Below, piece by piece: positions 52,447-60,343 of a stretch of 64,000 nucleotides of DNA (position 1 is the first letter of the stretch; every line of letters starts with the position of its first letter). The stretch spans positions 1 to 64,000 of the forward strand of contig CALVHL010000006.1 of the NCBI GenBank assembly GCA_944327625.1, written 5' to 3'. The position numbers and the translations under genes were made by a program. Under the pieces are notes generated by a model. It did no database searches and was not told the origin of the DNA. It was given only the letters and a program-made list of their open reading frames with translations. Origin of the DNA: an uncultured Clostridia bacterium (GTDB lineage: Bacteria > Bacillota > Clostridia > Christensenellales > Borkfalkiaceae).

Positions 52447-53343
52447 TTACGCAAGTATGCCCGCAGACGAGCAAATCACGTTTATGAGTATGCCCACGAC
52501 GACGGCAATGACGTAAAGCGTCACGATAATGAGCACGTTGCGCTTGATCTTCTTGGGGTTTTTGAGCAGGACGACCAGCCCCAGCCCCGCGTTGGTGCAC
52601 AGCCCCGCCACGCAGCTGCCGAACGAGATAACCCCGTCGCTGACGAACGCGCTGGTGATTATCGTCGAGGAAGCGCAGTTGGGAATGAGCCCTATCGCCG
52701 CCGTGACGAGCGGTTCGACGTACATACTGCCGACCAGGCCCGAAGTTATCTTGTCGGGGCCTATCGCGTCGATGATATAGCCGAGCACGAGGTTGACTAT
52801 GAAGATGTACGCCGTTATAGTAAGCGAATGAAGGAGCGGATCGATAAAATATATCCTGAAAGCCGACTTGCCCTCGTGCTCCCTCCCGCAGGAATAGGCG
52901 TTGTGCTCGCACTCGTCGGAATGAACGGGCTGAACGTCTGTCACCTTGTCGGACACGAGCCAGTTGATGAGATAGCCCGCCGAAATGGCGACGATGAGTT
53001 TTACGAGAATGAGCGGCAGTATCGCCTGCGCGGCGAGCGCGCTTGTCGGGCTCTTGGCGAGCAGAATGACGAGCGCCTCGTCAGAGGTCGCGAGGAACAC
53101 GGCAATAATCGTACCCGTGCGGATGAGCCCGCTGTCGTAGAGCTTTGCCGCCATTACCGAAAAGCCGCACTGCGGAACTATGCCCGTAGCCGCGCCGAGC
53201 AGCGGGGCGAGCGGACCTTGCAGCATCTTGCGACTCCTCGTTATGTTGGTTCCCCTTTCGAGCAGCTCGATGAGTATATATATTATCAGTATAAAGGGAA
53301 AGACAAGCGCCGTATCTTTGAGCGCGTCGAGAAATACTTCCAA
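52447..53343 (-). CDS. Putative 10-TM heavy-metal exporter (ArsP_2-like)
   Basis: 298 residues from TTG 53343, which is 9 nt after GAGG; an in-frame TTG at 53352 lies too close to that SD. Two related membrane halves each carry a 'GIVPQCGFSVMAAKLYDSG' or 'GLIPNCASSTIITSAFVSDG' signature, typical of the ArsP_2/putative manganese-exporter family. The loop between them is rich in His, Glu and Cys ('HSDECEHNAYSCGREHEG'), suited to metal capture. It is likely a metal-ion effluxer in the plasma membrane; the metal is not known. Confidence 0.8.
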   Translation of the reverse strand: MEVFLDALKDTALVFPFILIIYILIELLERGTNITRSRKMLQGPLAPLLGAATGIVPQCGFSVMAAKLYDSGLIRTGTIIAVFLATSDEALVILLAKSPTSALAAQAILPLILVKLIVAISAGYLINWLVSDKVTDVQPVHSDECEHNAYSCGREHEGKSAFRIYFIDPLLHSLTITAYIFIVNLVLGYIIDAIGPDKITSGLVGSMYVEPLVTAAIGLIPNCASSTIITSAFVSDGVISFGSCVAGLCTNAGLGLVVLLKNPKKIKRNVLIIVTLYVIAVVVGILINVICSSAGILA

Positions 53344-53457
53344 ATTTTCCAACCTCAGACAGATTTGCAGATATAATGATTATAGCACAATGCGGCGAAA
53401 AAAATACCGCCGTAAATTCAAACGCCCCGCAGAATTTACGGGACGGAATGAATTGAT

Positions 53458-54678
53458 TTATCTCTTTTTCTTCTTTACATCCTTGGGCAGGCGAAGCTTT
53501 TCCTTGACCGCCTCCTCCTCGTCGTAGCCGAGGGGCAACTTATCGGCGTCGGCATAGCCCGTCTTCTTATAGCCCCCGTCCCTTTCGAGAAGCGTCAGCC
53601 GCGTAACGCCGTCGAACAGCATTATGCGCGAAAGGTCGGCGTCAATGTTTACGTTGTCGCCCTTTTCGACGCCGTCAGCCCTGACGACGAAGGACAGCTC
53701 CTCCCCGTCACATTCGGCATACCTCACGTCGCCTATATCCTCGCAGGTATCGACGAGCGCGGACATTATTCCCTCGCCGTCGGTCACCGTCATATCCTCG
53801 GGCCGCAGCCCCGCAATGACCTTTTTGCCCGTATTGGCATATTCGGAGAGCGCGGTAAAGCGCTTTACGATATTTTCGGGCAGGGCGAGTTTGACGCCGT
53901 CCTTGACGACGCAGTATTTTCCGCCGTCCTCGACGATTATCGCGCCGTTGATGAAGTTTATCGAGGGCGAACCGATGAGGAACGCGACGTAGGCGTTTGC
54001 GGGATAGTCGTAGAGATTTGCGGGCGTGTCGATCTGCTGTATCATTCCCTCTCTGAGGACGATTATCCTCGAAGCCATGGAGACCGCCTCGGGTATGGAC
54101 TTGGTCGCATAGATGAAAGTGCCCTTCATTCTCGCCTGAATGTTGACGAGCACCGAACGGAGTTCGTCTTTGAGCGCCCCGTCGAGCCCCGCGAGGGGAT
54201 CGTCGAGGAGATAGAGCTTGGGCTCTCTGACCATAGCGCGGGCGAAAGCGACTTTCTTCTTCTGTTCGGCGGTCAGCGCCTTGGGCTTGCGTTTGAGAAT
54301 GTCCGTAAGCCCGAGCATTTCCGCAGCCGCCTTGACGCGCTGGTCGATGAGCGTCTGCGAGGCCTTCCTTATCTTTAAGCCGTAGGCGATATTGTCGAAC
54401 ACGGACAGCGCGGGATAGAGCGTATTGCCCTGGAAAATCATCGCGACGTCCCTGTCCTTGGGCTCTGCCGAGGTCACGTCCTTGCCGCCGATTACGATAG
54501 TACCGTCGGTCGCCTCCTCAAGCCCTGCAATAACCCTTAAAAGCGTGCTTTTGCCGCTCTTTTCCCCGCCGACGACGGCGACGAATTCGCTGTCGGAAAG
54601 TTCGAGGTTTGCCTTATAGAGCGCGAGCGCGCCCGACGGGTATATCTTGCTTACGCGGTTGAGCTGCAAATTTGCCAT
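53458..54678 (-). CDS. MalK/UgpC-like ABC ATPase with altered catalytic residues
   Basis: 406 residues: nucleotide-binding domain (~1-230), then TOBE-like regulatory domains with a Lys-rich end. Walker A 'GGEKSGKST' (37-45) and Q-loop Gln83 are kept. The signature LSGGQ is replaced by LTAEQ (135-139), the catalytic Glu of Walker B is Asp160 ('LYLLDDPLAGLD'), and the switch His is Lys193 ('IYATKSIPEA'). ATP binding looks possible but hydrolysis is doubtful. No sugar permease or binding protein lies nearby. It may be a regulatory or structural relative of the sugar importers' shared ATPase. SD GGGAG. Confidence 0.82.
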   Translation of the reverse strand: MANLQLNRVSKIYPSGALALYKANLELSDSEFVAVVGGEKSGKSTLLRVIAGLEEATDGTIVIGGKDVTSAEPKDRDVAMIFQGNTLYPALSVFDNIAYGLKIRKASQTLIDQRVKAAAEMLGLTDILKRKPKALTAEQKKKVAFARAMVREPKLYLLDDPLAGLDGALKDELRSVLVNIQARMKGTFIYATKSIPEAVSMASRIIVLREGMIQQIDTPANLYDYPANAYVAFLIGSPSINFINGAIIVEDGGKYCVVKDGVKLALPENIVKRFTALSEYANTGKKVIAGLRPEDMTVTDGEGIMSALVDTCEDIGDVRYAECDGEELSFVVRADGVEKGDNVNIDADLSRIMLFDGVTRLTLLERDGGYKKTGYADADKLPLGYDEEEAVKEKLRLPKDVKKKKR

Positions 54679-54833
54679 AATATGTCTTTCTCCCTCTAAA
54701 TCAAAAGAAATTTATTCCTCATTATAATAACACGAAAGGCATAATTTTACCAACATCTTGACGGGCGATTTTTAAAATTTCGCTTAATTTTTTATTTTTT
54801 TGTCGGCGCGGGCACAAAATTGCCCGATAAGAC

Positions 54834-54862
54834 TTGCATTCGGCGGCGGACTGTCGTAAAAT
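54834..54862 (+). promoter_or_regulatory. Promoter of queH, leaderless geometry
   Basis: TTGCAT 54834-54839, 17 bp, TAAAAT 54857-54862. The predicted first base is 54869, the A of the ATG. Confidence 0.75.
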
Positions 54863-54868
54863 TTGGGT

Positions 54869-55462
54869 ATGAACAAAGTCAACTTCGACAGGGAAATGAC
54901 CGCAATAATGCAATCTTTCGGCGGCGAGCGAAAAAAACTTCTGCTCCACGCCTGCTGCGCGCCCTGCTCCTCCGCCTGCCTCGAACGGCTTAAAGACCAT
55001 TTCGACATTAAGCTTTTTTTCTATAACCCCAACATCGAGGACGAGGAATATAAAAAGCGCAAGGCGGAACTTATAAGGCTTGCCAAAGAGACGGGCTGGG
55101 CGGAAATATGCGAATGCAGCCACGACACAGAGGAATTTTATTCGGCGGTTCAGGGGCTGGAAGGCTGCCCCGAGGGCGGCGCGCGCTGCGCCGCGTGCTT
55201 CAAACTCCGTCTTGAAAGGACGGCTGAACGCGCCAAAGAGCTGGGCGCGGACTATTTCGCCACTACGCTGACGATAAGCCCGCTCAAAGACGCCGCACTT
55301 ATCAACGCGACGGGCTATGCGGCGGGCGAAAAGTACGGCGTTAAGTGGCTGCCCTCCGACTTCAAAAAGCACGACGGGTATTTAAGGAGCCTGCAACTTT
55401 CAAAGGAGTACAATCTTTACAGACAGAATTACTGCGGCTGCATATTTTCATTAAGCACTTGA
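54869..55462 (+). CDS. queH: Epoxyqueuosine reductase QueH
   Basis: 197 residues, the usual QueH length. N-terminal 'LLLHACCAPCSSACLERL' holds the adjacent Cys pair that binds the iron-sulfur cluster with a CxxC, 'CPEGGARCAACFKLRLERTAERAKE' is the second conserved block and 'QNYCGCIFS' the C-terminal Cys pair. It reduces epoxyqueuosine to queuosine in tRNA and replaces QueG in many anaerobes. The ATG at 54869 coincides with the predicted transcript start. The next promoter overlaps its stop codon. Confidence 0.93.
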   Translation: MNKVNFDREMTAIMQSFGGERKKLLLHACCAPCSSACLERLKDHFDIKLFFYNPNIEDEEYKKRKAELIRLAKETGWAEICECSHDTEEFYSAVQGLEGCPEGGARCAACFKLRLERTAERAKELGADYFATTLTISPLKDAALINATGYAAGEKYGVKWLPSDFKKHDGYLRSLQLSKEYNLYRQNYCGCIFSLST

Positions 55463-55487
55463 AAATTGCGGCGCTTAGTAGTATAAT
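55459..55487 (+). promoter_or_regulatory. Promoter of the carbamoyltransferase gene
   Basis: TTGAAA 55459-55464 (includes the queH stop TGA), 17 bp, TATAAT 55482-55487. Leader ~27 nt with GAGAGG. Confidence 0.82.
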
Positions 55488-55520
55488 GTATTTGCTAAGC
55501 TATTTCAAGAGAGGTCTTAT

Positions 55521-56459
55521 ATGGATATTAACCGTTACTCCCCCGTATATTCGGTAAAGCAGAGGCACATGACCAAGCTTGCGGACTATTCCGTAGAGGA
55601 GATATTTGAACTGCTGTACGCGACGCGGCAGATGAAAGCCAAATTCGTCGCGCACGAAAAGACGAATATTTTGCAGGGCGTGACGATCGCCATGCTGTTC
55701 GGCGACACGTCTTTGAGGACGCGCTCGGCGCTCGAAATAGGCGTTCACCAGCTCGGCGGCGACTGCATTAACCTGCAATACAGCGAAAACGATATGCGCG
55801 CGGGCGAGAATATCACCGACATAGTCCACGTAATCTGCCGCTACGGCGTGGGTGCGCTCATCACGAGGGGCATCGTCCAGAGCGAGCTGGACAACTTCAC
55901 CGCCGTTTCGCCCATACCCGTCATCAACTCTACCAATACCGACTATGTACCCATGCAGACGATAAGCGACCTCTATACTATATGGGAGAAGAAGAAAAAG
56001 CTTGAAGGGCTTAAAATAGCGTACATAGGCAAGGGCACGAACGTCGCCGCCTCCCTCATCATGGGCGCGGTCAAGTGCGGCATGGAAGTCGCCGTCGCCA
56101 CCCCTGCGGAGTTCGGCATAAAGCTCCGCCACATAGAGAATGCCGAGCAGTACGGCAGCATTTTCCTTACCGACGAGCCCGCGCTCGCCGCGAAGAATGC
56201 CGACGTAATCTACACGGACAGCTACCACTATCACTCCGTCCTGACCGAGGAAGAAGCCAAAATTCTTCAACCCTATAAGGTCACCAACCGCCTTATGAGC
56301 GTTGCGTCGGGCACGGCGCTTTTCATGCACCCCCTGCCCGCAAAGCGCGGAGTCGAAGTTACGTCGGACGTAATCGACGGCAAGCAGAGCATTGTCTACG
56401 ACCAGGCTGAAAACAAGCTCCACGCAATCAAGGCAATACTCGCCCTGCTCGTCAGATAA
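55521..56459 (+). CDS. Ornithine/aspartate-type carbamoyltransferase, atypical
   Basis: 312 residues, full length. The carbamoyl-phosphate loop is 'FGDTSLRTRSALE' (SLRTR at 64-68, normally S-T-R-T-R). The second-domain motif is 'NSTNTDYVPMQTISDL', where ornithine enzymes have HPCQ. The Cys of the HCLP motif is Pro ('FMHPLPAKRG', as in aspartate enzymes), and the ornithine-binding SMG loop is replaced by 'TDSYHYHSVL'. The end 'VTSDVIDGKQSIVYDQAENKLHAIKAIL' is canonical OTC. So the fold is sure, but the second substrate is open: putrescine, an acyl-ornithine or another amine. Single gene with its own promoter and terminator. Confidence 0.8.
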   Translation: MDINRYSPVYSVKQRHMTKLADYSVEEIFELLYATRQMKAKFVAHEKTNILQGVTIAMLFGDTSLRTRSALEIGVHQLGGDCINLQYSENDMRAGENITDIVHVICRYGVGALITRGIVQSELDNFTAVSPIPVINSTNTDYVPMQTISDLYTIWEKKKKLEGLKIAYIGKGTNVAASLIMGAVKCGMEVAVATPAEFGIKLRHIENAEQYGSIFLTDEPALAAKNADVIYTDSYHYHSVLTEEEAKILQPYKVTNRLMSVASGTALFMHPLPAKRGVEVTSDVIDGKQSIVYDQAENKLHAIKAILALLVR

Positions 56460-56483
56460 AAATTTCAGAAGGACAAAAAATTG

Positions 56484-56510
56484 CCCTCCCGATTGACGGG
56501 AGGGTTTTTT
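56484..56510 (+). terminator. Terminator of the carbamoyltransferase gene
   Basis: CCCTCCCG-ATTGA-CGGGAGGG followed by TTTTTT. Confidence 0.92.
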
Positions 56511-56526
56511 GCGTATTTTATTCAGC

Positions 56527-57330
56527 TCACGCGCCGATAAGCTCTATGACGACGACTTCGGGGCGGTTGAATATGCGGAGCGGGAACTCGGAATTGCCCA
56601 GCCCGCGGGAGACTATCATGCGGGTATCGCCCGCCGAGTGCATGCCCTCGGCATACTTGGGGAACAGCCCCTGTCCGGGGGAATATACGCCGATCGACGT
56701 GAAGGGTATTCTCCACTGCCCGCCGTGCGCATGCCCCGAGAGCACGAGGTCATAGCCCGCCATAGAGTACCTTGAAAGATACTGCGGCTCGTGCGCGAGC
56801 AGGAGCTTGAAGCCCTGTACTCCGTCGGCAAGCCTGAAAACCGTCGCATTTTTGAGGTGCGCGGCGTTGACGCCGATAATCTTAATGCCGAACGCCTCGA
56901 CGCACTGGTTGTCGAGCACTATCGCGCCCGCGTCGGCAATTGCCTTTTTGAGCGAGCGATAGTTCTTGTTTCTCATCTCGTGGTTGCCCGCGACGAAATA
57001 GACGGGCGCAATTTTGACGAGTTGCGAGATGGTGTAAGCGGCAACTTCCGTTCCGCCGCCCTTATAGTTGTGAATTATGTCGCCCGTAAAGCAGATAACG
57101 TCGGGCGACTGCGCCCTGACCAGCCTGAACAGCCTTTCGCCCTTTTTGCCGAACAGCTTGGCGTGCAGGTCGGAAAGATGAACTATCTTTATGCTTTTTC
57201 GGGGTATTTCGGGGGATTTTACGCGGTATTTTGTCAGTTTCAGCGCATTGTTGCTGTACCACGCGAACAGCACAAGGAGCACCGCCGCGGCGACCGCGCC
57301 GCAGATTATGCCGATAGTAAGGGGCGTCAC
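56527..57330 (-). CDS. Membrane-anchored metallophosphoesterase (YkuE-like)
   Basis: 267 residues from GTG 57330, which overlaps the trmB stop (GTGA). N-terminal signal anchor ('IGIICGAVAAAVLLVLFAWY'), then a calcineurin-type fold: 'IVHLSDLHAKLFGKKG', 'CFTGDIIHNYKGGG', 'YFVAGNHEMRN', 'LLLAHEPQY' and 'VLSGHAHGGQW', all metal ligands present. It should act outside the membrane on a phosphate ester. Homologues of this type include YkuE and LpxH-like proteins; substrate unknown. Confidence 0.9.
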   Translation of the reverse strand: MTPLTIGIICGAVAAAVLLVLFAWYSNNALKLTKYRVKSPEIPRKSIKIVHLSDLHAKLFGKKGERLFRLVRAQSPDVICFTGDIIHNYKGGGTEVAAYTISQLVKIAPVYFVAGNHEMRNKNYRSLKKAIADAGAIVLDNQCVEAFGIKIIGVNAAHLKNATVFRLADGVQGFKLLLAHEPQYLSRYSMAGYDLVLSGHAHGGQWRIPFTSIGVYSPGQGLFPKYAEGMHSAGDTRMIVSRGLGNSEFPLRIFNRPEVVVIELIGA

Positions 57331-57995
57331 TTTACCTTGCAGATTATCCTGTATATATTTTTGCCCATTTCGGTAAACCTCTTTTCGTGCTCGGTCACAA
57401 TGTTGTCCGCATCCCCCGACGCGGCGAGATCTTCGCACTTTTCAAGTATTTCAAAGCCGCAACTTTCATAGCTTTCGAGCGAGAAAGCGTAGAACGCGGC
57501 GTCGTCGGTCTTCTGAATTATCTTCGCCCCGCTCTTTAAAAGCCCCTCGTAGATTTTGAGAAAGCGCGGGTGCGTCAGCCGCTGCTTGACGTAGCCGAGT
57601 TTGGGGAGCGGGTTGGAGAAATTGAGATAGAGCGCCTCTATGGAGTTTTCGGGAATGTAGCGGGGCAGAACCTCCGCCGCGCAGTTTAAGAAATGCACGT
57701 TTTTGAGCCCCGCGCTCTGCGCGTTTTCGCACGCTTCGATGAGCACGTTGGAGATCTTTTCGACGGCGATATAGTTAATGTCGGGGTTTTTTGCCGCAAG
57801 ACGGCAGATAAAGCCGCCCTTGCCGCAGCCTATTTCAAGGCAGACGGGGTTATCGTTGCCGAAAACGGCTTTAAAGTCCAGAAGGTCTCTGAGGTTTGCC
57901 GCCGTCTTCATATTCTTTTCTTCGACGTCCGCCATCGTCAGGTTTGAACAACTTGCCAGCCGCTCGTCGAGGTGTGATTTTCTGTGCATTCTCAT
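57327..57995 (-). CDS. trmB: tRNA (guanine-N7)-methyltransferase TrmB
   Basis: 222 residues. The start region 'MRMHRKSHLDERLASCSNL' has the Arg/Lys-rich pattern of the family, then SAM motif I 'VCLEIGCGKGGFICRLAAKNP', 'YIAVEKISNVLIEACENA' and the catalytic region 'EALYLNFSNPLPKLGYVKQRLTHPRFLKIY' (normally NFSDPWPK; here N-P-L-P). It makes m7G46 in tRNA. The Pro-Leu change in the catalytic strand is worth noting. The mRNA is predicted leaderless. It is translationally coupled to the phosphoesterase. Confidence 0.92.
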   Translation of the reverse strand: MRMHRKSHLDERLASCSNLTMADVEEKNMKTAANLRDLLDFKAVFGNDNPVCLEIGCGKGGFICRLAAKNPDINYIAVEKISNVLIEACENAQSAGLKNVHFLNCAAEVLPRYIPENSIEALYLNFSNPLPKLGYVKQRLTHPRFLKIYEGLLKSGAKIIQKTDDAAFYAFSLESYESCGFEILEKCEDLAASGDADNIVTEHEKRFTEMGKNIYRIICKVK

Positions 57996-58002
57996 ATAGT
58001 AA

Positions 58003-58032
58003 ATTCTACCATAAAAGACATATTATGCGCAA
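58003..58032 (-). promoter_or_regulatory. Promoter of trmB, leaderless geometry
   Basis: Minus strand TTGCGC (58032-58027), 18 bp, TAGAAT (58008-58003). Predicted start 57996; ATG begins 57995; no SD. Confidence 0.65.
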
Positions 58033-58216
58033 GTGAAAACGCGCACGCCTTTATTATTTTTTTATTTTGCAATATTGCGTTTGAAAGAACGCCGTAAAAG
58101 TTATAAAAAAGCCGTCGGGTGAAAAAAAATTTCATATCGGGCAGAGGTGATATTTCCCTGTTCTTGCGTCGGGCGGAAGCGTTATCCTGCCTGATAAATT
58201 CAAGGAGGAAAAGACT

Positions 58217-58762
58217 TTGACCTTTTGGGAAATTTTAGACGCCTTTACCTTTTACGGGCTTGACATAATGCTGCTTGCCCTCGCCACGACCATAATCGTA
58301 CAGCTTTTGAAGATTTCGATATTTAAAAAGTGTCAGAAGAAGGTGCTTACCTTTCTGCCTTTTTTTATCGGCACTCTGCTTTACGGCGGTTATTGCGTGT
58401 TGCGCAGCATGGATTTTCGCATCGTTCTCGATGACTATGTCGCCATAATGGAGCACGGCTTTTCCGTAGGCGCGCTCTCCACCATAATATATGTGTGGTA
58501 CGAGCAGTTTATACGGGGCGACAGGTCGGCAAGCGCGACCGAGAGCGTCATTGCGACGCTCATCGAGGGCTACGTCCCCACCGACGAGGTGGAGAGCATT
58601 GCCGCCGAGATTGCCGCCGCCATTGAAAAGGACGTGACGGGCGACGGCGCAACCCGCGCCGCCGAGATACTGTCGCAAAACTGCGAGGGCGAGTTGCAGA
58701 AAAAGGACATAAAACTCCTCTCCAAACTCATAATCGAGACGCTTGCGCACGTCAGGACCTGA
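58217..58762 (+). CDS. Small membrane protein with cytosolic tail, unknown
   Basis: 181 residues, TTG start with AAGGAGG upstream. Three hydrophobic stretches ('LDIMLLALATTIIVQLLKI', 'VLTFLPFFIGTLLYGGYCVL', 'GFSVGALSTIIYVWYEQF'), then a ~90-residue helical acidic tail ('DEVESIAAEIAAAIEKDV'). It has some holin-like character (two to three helices, charged tail) but no lysis neighbour. Function unknown. Followed by a strong terminator. Confidence 0.72.
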   Translation: MTFWEILDAFTFYGLDIMLLALATTIIVQLLKISIFKKCQKKVLTFLPFFIGTLLYGGYCVLRSMDFRIVLDDYVAIMEHGFSVGALSTIIYVWYEQFIRGDRSASATESVIATLIEGYVPTDEVESIAAEIAAAIEKDVTGDGATRAAEILSQNCEGELQKKDIKLLSKLIIETLAHVRT

Positions 58763-58772
58763 TAAGAGGACA

Positions 58773-58806
58773 TAGCCCCCGCGGGGATACCCCTGCGGGG
58801 GGTTTT
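58773..58806 (+). terminator. Terminator of the 58217 gene
   Basis: CCCCCGC-GGGGATACCCCT-GCGGGGG hairpin then TTTT. Confidence 0.88.
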
Positions 58807-58845
58807 GTCGCGCCCGAACGCGCTGTCTTTCCGCAATCGCCCCCG

Positions 58846-59068
58846 AAATTGCCCCGCATATATGCCTTAATGAATAAAATTATCCCCGCAATATGCCTCA
58901 ACCAATGCAACAGCCCGCATATATGCCCCTTACAACTTAATTGCCCTATATATATGCCTTAACGAATATTATTGCCCCCGCAATATGCCGCGATTAAGGC
59001 GCATTTTTTAATTAAATGCCGAACCGAGAGCGCATTGCCCTGCATATATGCCGCAGGCAACGCATTTA
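58846..59068 (+). repeat. Seven-unit array of the TTGCCCCGCATATATGCC element
   Basis: Units start near 58848, 58879, 58911, 58940, 58971, 59002 (very degenerate) and 59034, a period of 29-32 bp. The ATTGCCCCGCATATATGCC core is clear in units 1, 4 and 7. Units 2 and 5 have CCCCGCAATATGCC and unit 3 has GCCCGCATATATGCC. Units follow head to tail with no unique spacers, so it is not a CRISPR array. It fills the gap between the small membrane gene and gerAC and touches the gerAC stop. Confidence 0.85.
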
Positions 59069-60343
59069 CGCCGCCGAGCGGAGCTTGACCTCCACGCTCA
59101 GCGAGAGGTCGGAGAGAATACTCCCCTCGAACTTCTCATAGCTCTTTCTGAAACGGCGATAGAGCTGGGTACGCACACCGAATATGTCGCACCCGAACGC
59201 CTTCGACTTGTCGAAAAGCGCCCTGAAAAGCCCTTCGAGCTCGGCGCGGCAAAGGGCAAGCTCCTCCTCCGTGGCTATCTTTCTGCCCTCGCTTTCGGGG
59301 GTGGGGTTGCTCTCCCCGTCCTGCACCCTCGCCATCGCCGAAAAGCTGAGTTTTAAGGTCGGGCTGTCGCCGTCGAGCGCAAGTTTTGCCCCGCCTCGGC
59401 AATCTCTCAGCCCCATAACGAGCAGGTCATCGCCCTGCCCGCACCGCAAAAAGGCGTGGCGCACCTCGCCGCTTATGAGGTTATAGGCAAAGGTCAGCCG
59501 CTCGTCGAGCACGCCGACGAATTTTCCGTCCGAAAACAGCGCGCAGCTGCTGCAAACAAAGCCTTCGTTCTGCGCTCCGCTCTCAGCGCCCTGCCCGCTA
59601 TTGCCGTCGCCGCCCTGACTTTGCTCGCTCCGGCTGCCGCCGCCCTCTCCCTGCGACTTTGCCGAGTTCTCCTCCCCGCCCTGACTTCCGCCGCTCTGCG
59701 CCGAGCCGCTCTCTCCGTCCTGACTTTCGTCGGTCGTAATATATGGCATATAGCAGAACGACGAAGGCGAATAGCCGTTTGCGCCGACGTCGCGCAGGTT
59801 GACCGTCGACACGTTTGCCGAACGCTCCGCCTCCTCCGACAGCAGACGGATTATGGCGTCCGTCGCCGACACGCCGAGCGGAAGATTGCGCGACAGCGCC
59901 TCGCCCGCGCTCCCCTTGCAGGCGGCGACCTTGGGCGTCAGCCCCGTGTATTCGTTGCGGTAGAAATAGTCGAGCGTGGCGAAGACGTCGCCGTCGAGAC
60001 AGCTTTCGCCGAGCAGTATGAGTTCGCAGAATACGAGTTTCGGATAAAAGCCCGTGCGCACGTTGATTTCGTTGAGCGCCTCCGCGACCGTCGCGCCCTT
60101 GCCGACTATCGTTTCAAATCTGGTCTCCGAGCCGTTTTCCGCCGCCTGCGGCACGGCGAGCTGGGCAGTGAGCTCCAGCTCCTCCCCCGCCCTGTCCAGA
60201 CCTACGCCTATCACCACAGAGGTCTTTCTGAGGTCGACGAGCCCGAAATCGTTGGTAAAGAACAGAAAGGCGAGCGCGGCGATTATGAGCGCACAGACTA
60301 TCGCGCCGCCCCGCTTTATGAGCCGCTTAGCGTCCGTCTTCAT
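59066..60343 (-). CDS. gerAC: Spore germination protein GerAC (Ger(x)C family)
   Basis: 425 residues. An N-terminal membrane segment ('GGAIVCALIIAALAFLFFTND') is followed by the family start 'LVDLRKTSVVIGVGLDRAGEELELTAQLAVP'. Two unusual points: the lipobox Cys normally seen just before this region is missing, so it may be a signal-anchored protein; and residues ~205-265 are a Ser/Gly/Gln/Glu-rich linker. The C-terminal domain ends 'FEGSILSDLSLSVEVKLRSAA'. It forms the inner-membrane nutrient receptor of spores with GerAA and GerAB. It overlaps gerAB by 17 bp, SD GAGGGGG. Confidence 0.88.
   Translation of the reverse strand: MKTDAKRLIKRGGAIVCALIIAALAFLFFTNDFGLVDLRKTSVVIGVGLDRAGEELELTAQLAVPQAAENGSETRFETIVGKGATVAEALNEINVRTGFYPKLVFCELILLGESCLDGDVFATLDYFYRNEYTGLTPKVAACKGSAGEALSRNLPLGVSATDAIIRLLSEEAERSANVSTVNLRDVGANGYSPSSFCYMPYITTDESQDGESGSAQSGGSQGGEENSAKSQGEGGGSRSEQSQGGDGNSGQGAESGAQNEGFVCSSCALFSDGKFVGVLDERLTFAYNLISGEVRHAFLRCGQGDDLLVMGLRDCRGGAKLALDGDSPTLKLSFSAMARVQDGESNPTPESEGRKIATEEELALCRAELEGLFRALFDKSKAFGCDIFGVRTQLYRRFRKSYEKFEGSILSDLSLSVEVKLRSAA

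Noticed and set aside
58217-58762. Phage holin
   Set aside because: Hydrophobic pattern is weakly holin-like, but it is 10 kb from the head cassette and has no endolysin partner.
58846-59068. CRISPR array at the 31-bp repeats
   Set aside because: Units follow each other directly with gradual divergence; there are no unique spacers of constant length and no cas genes nearby.
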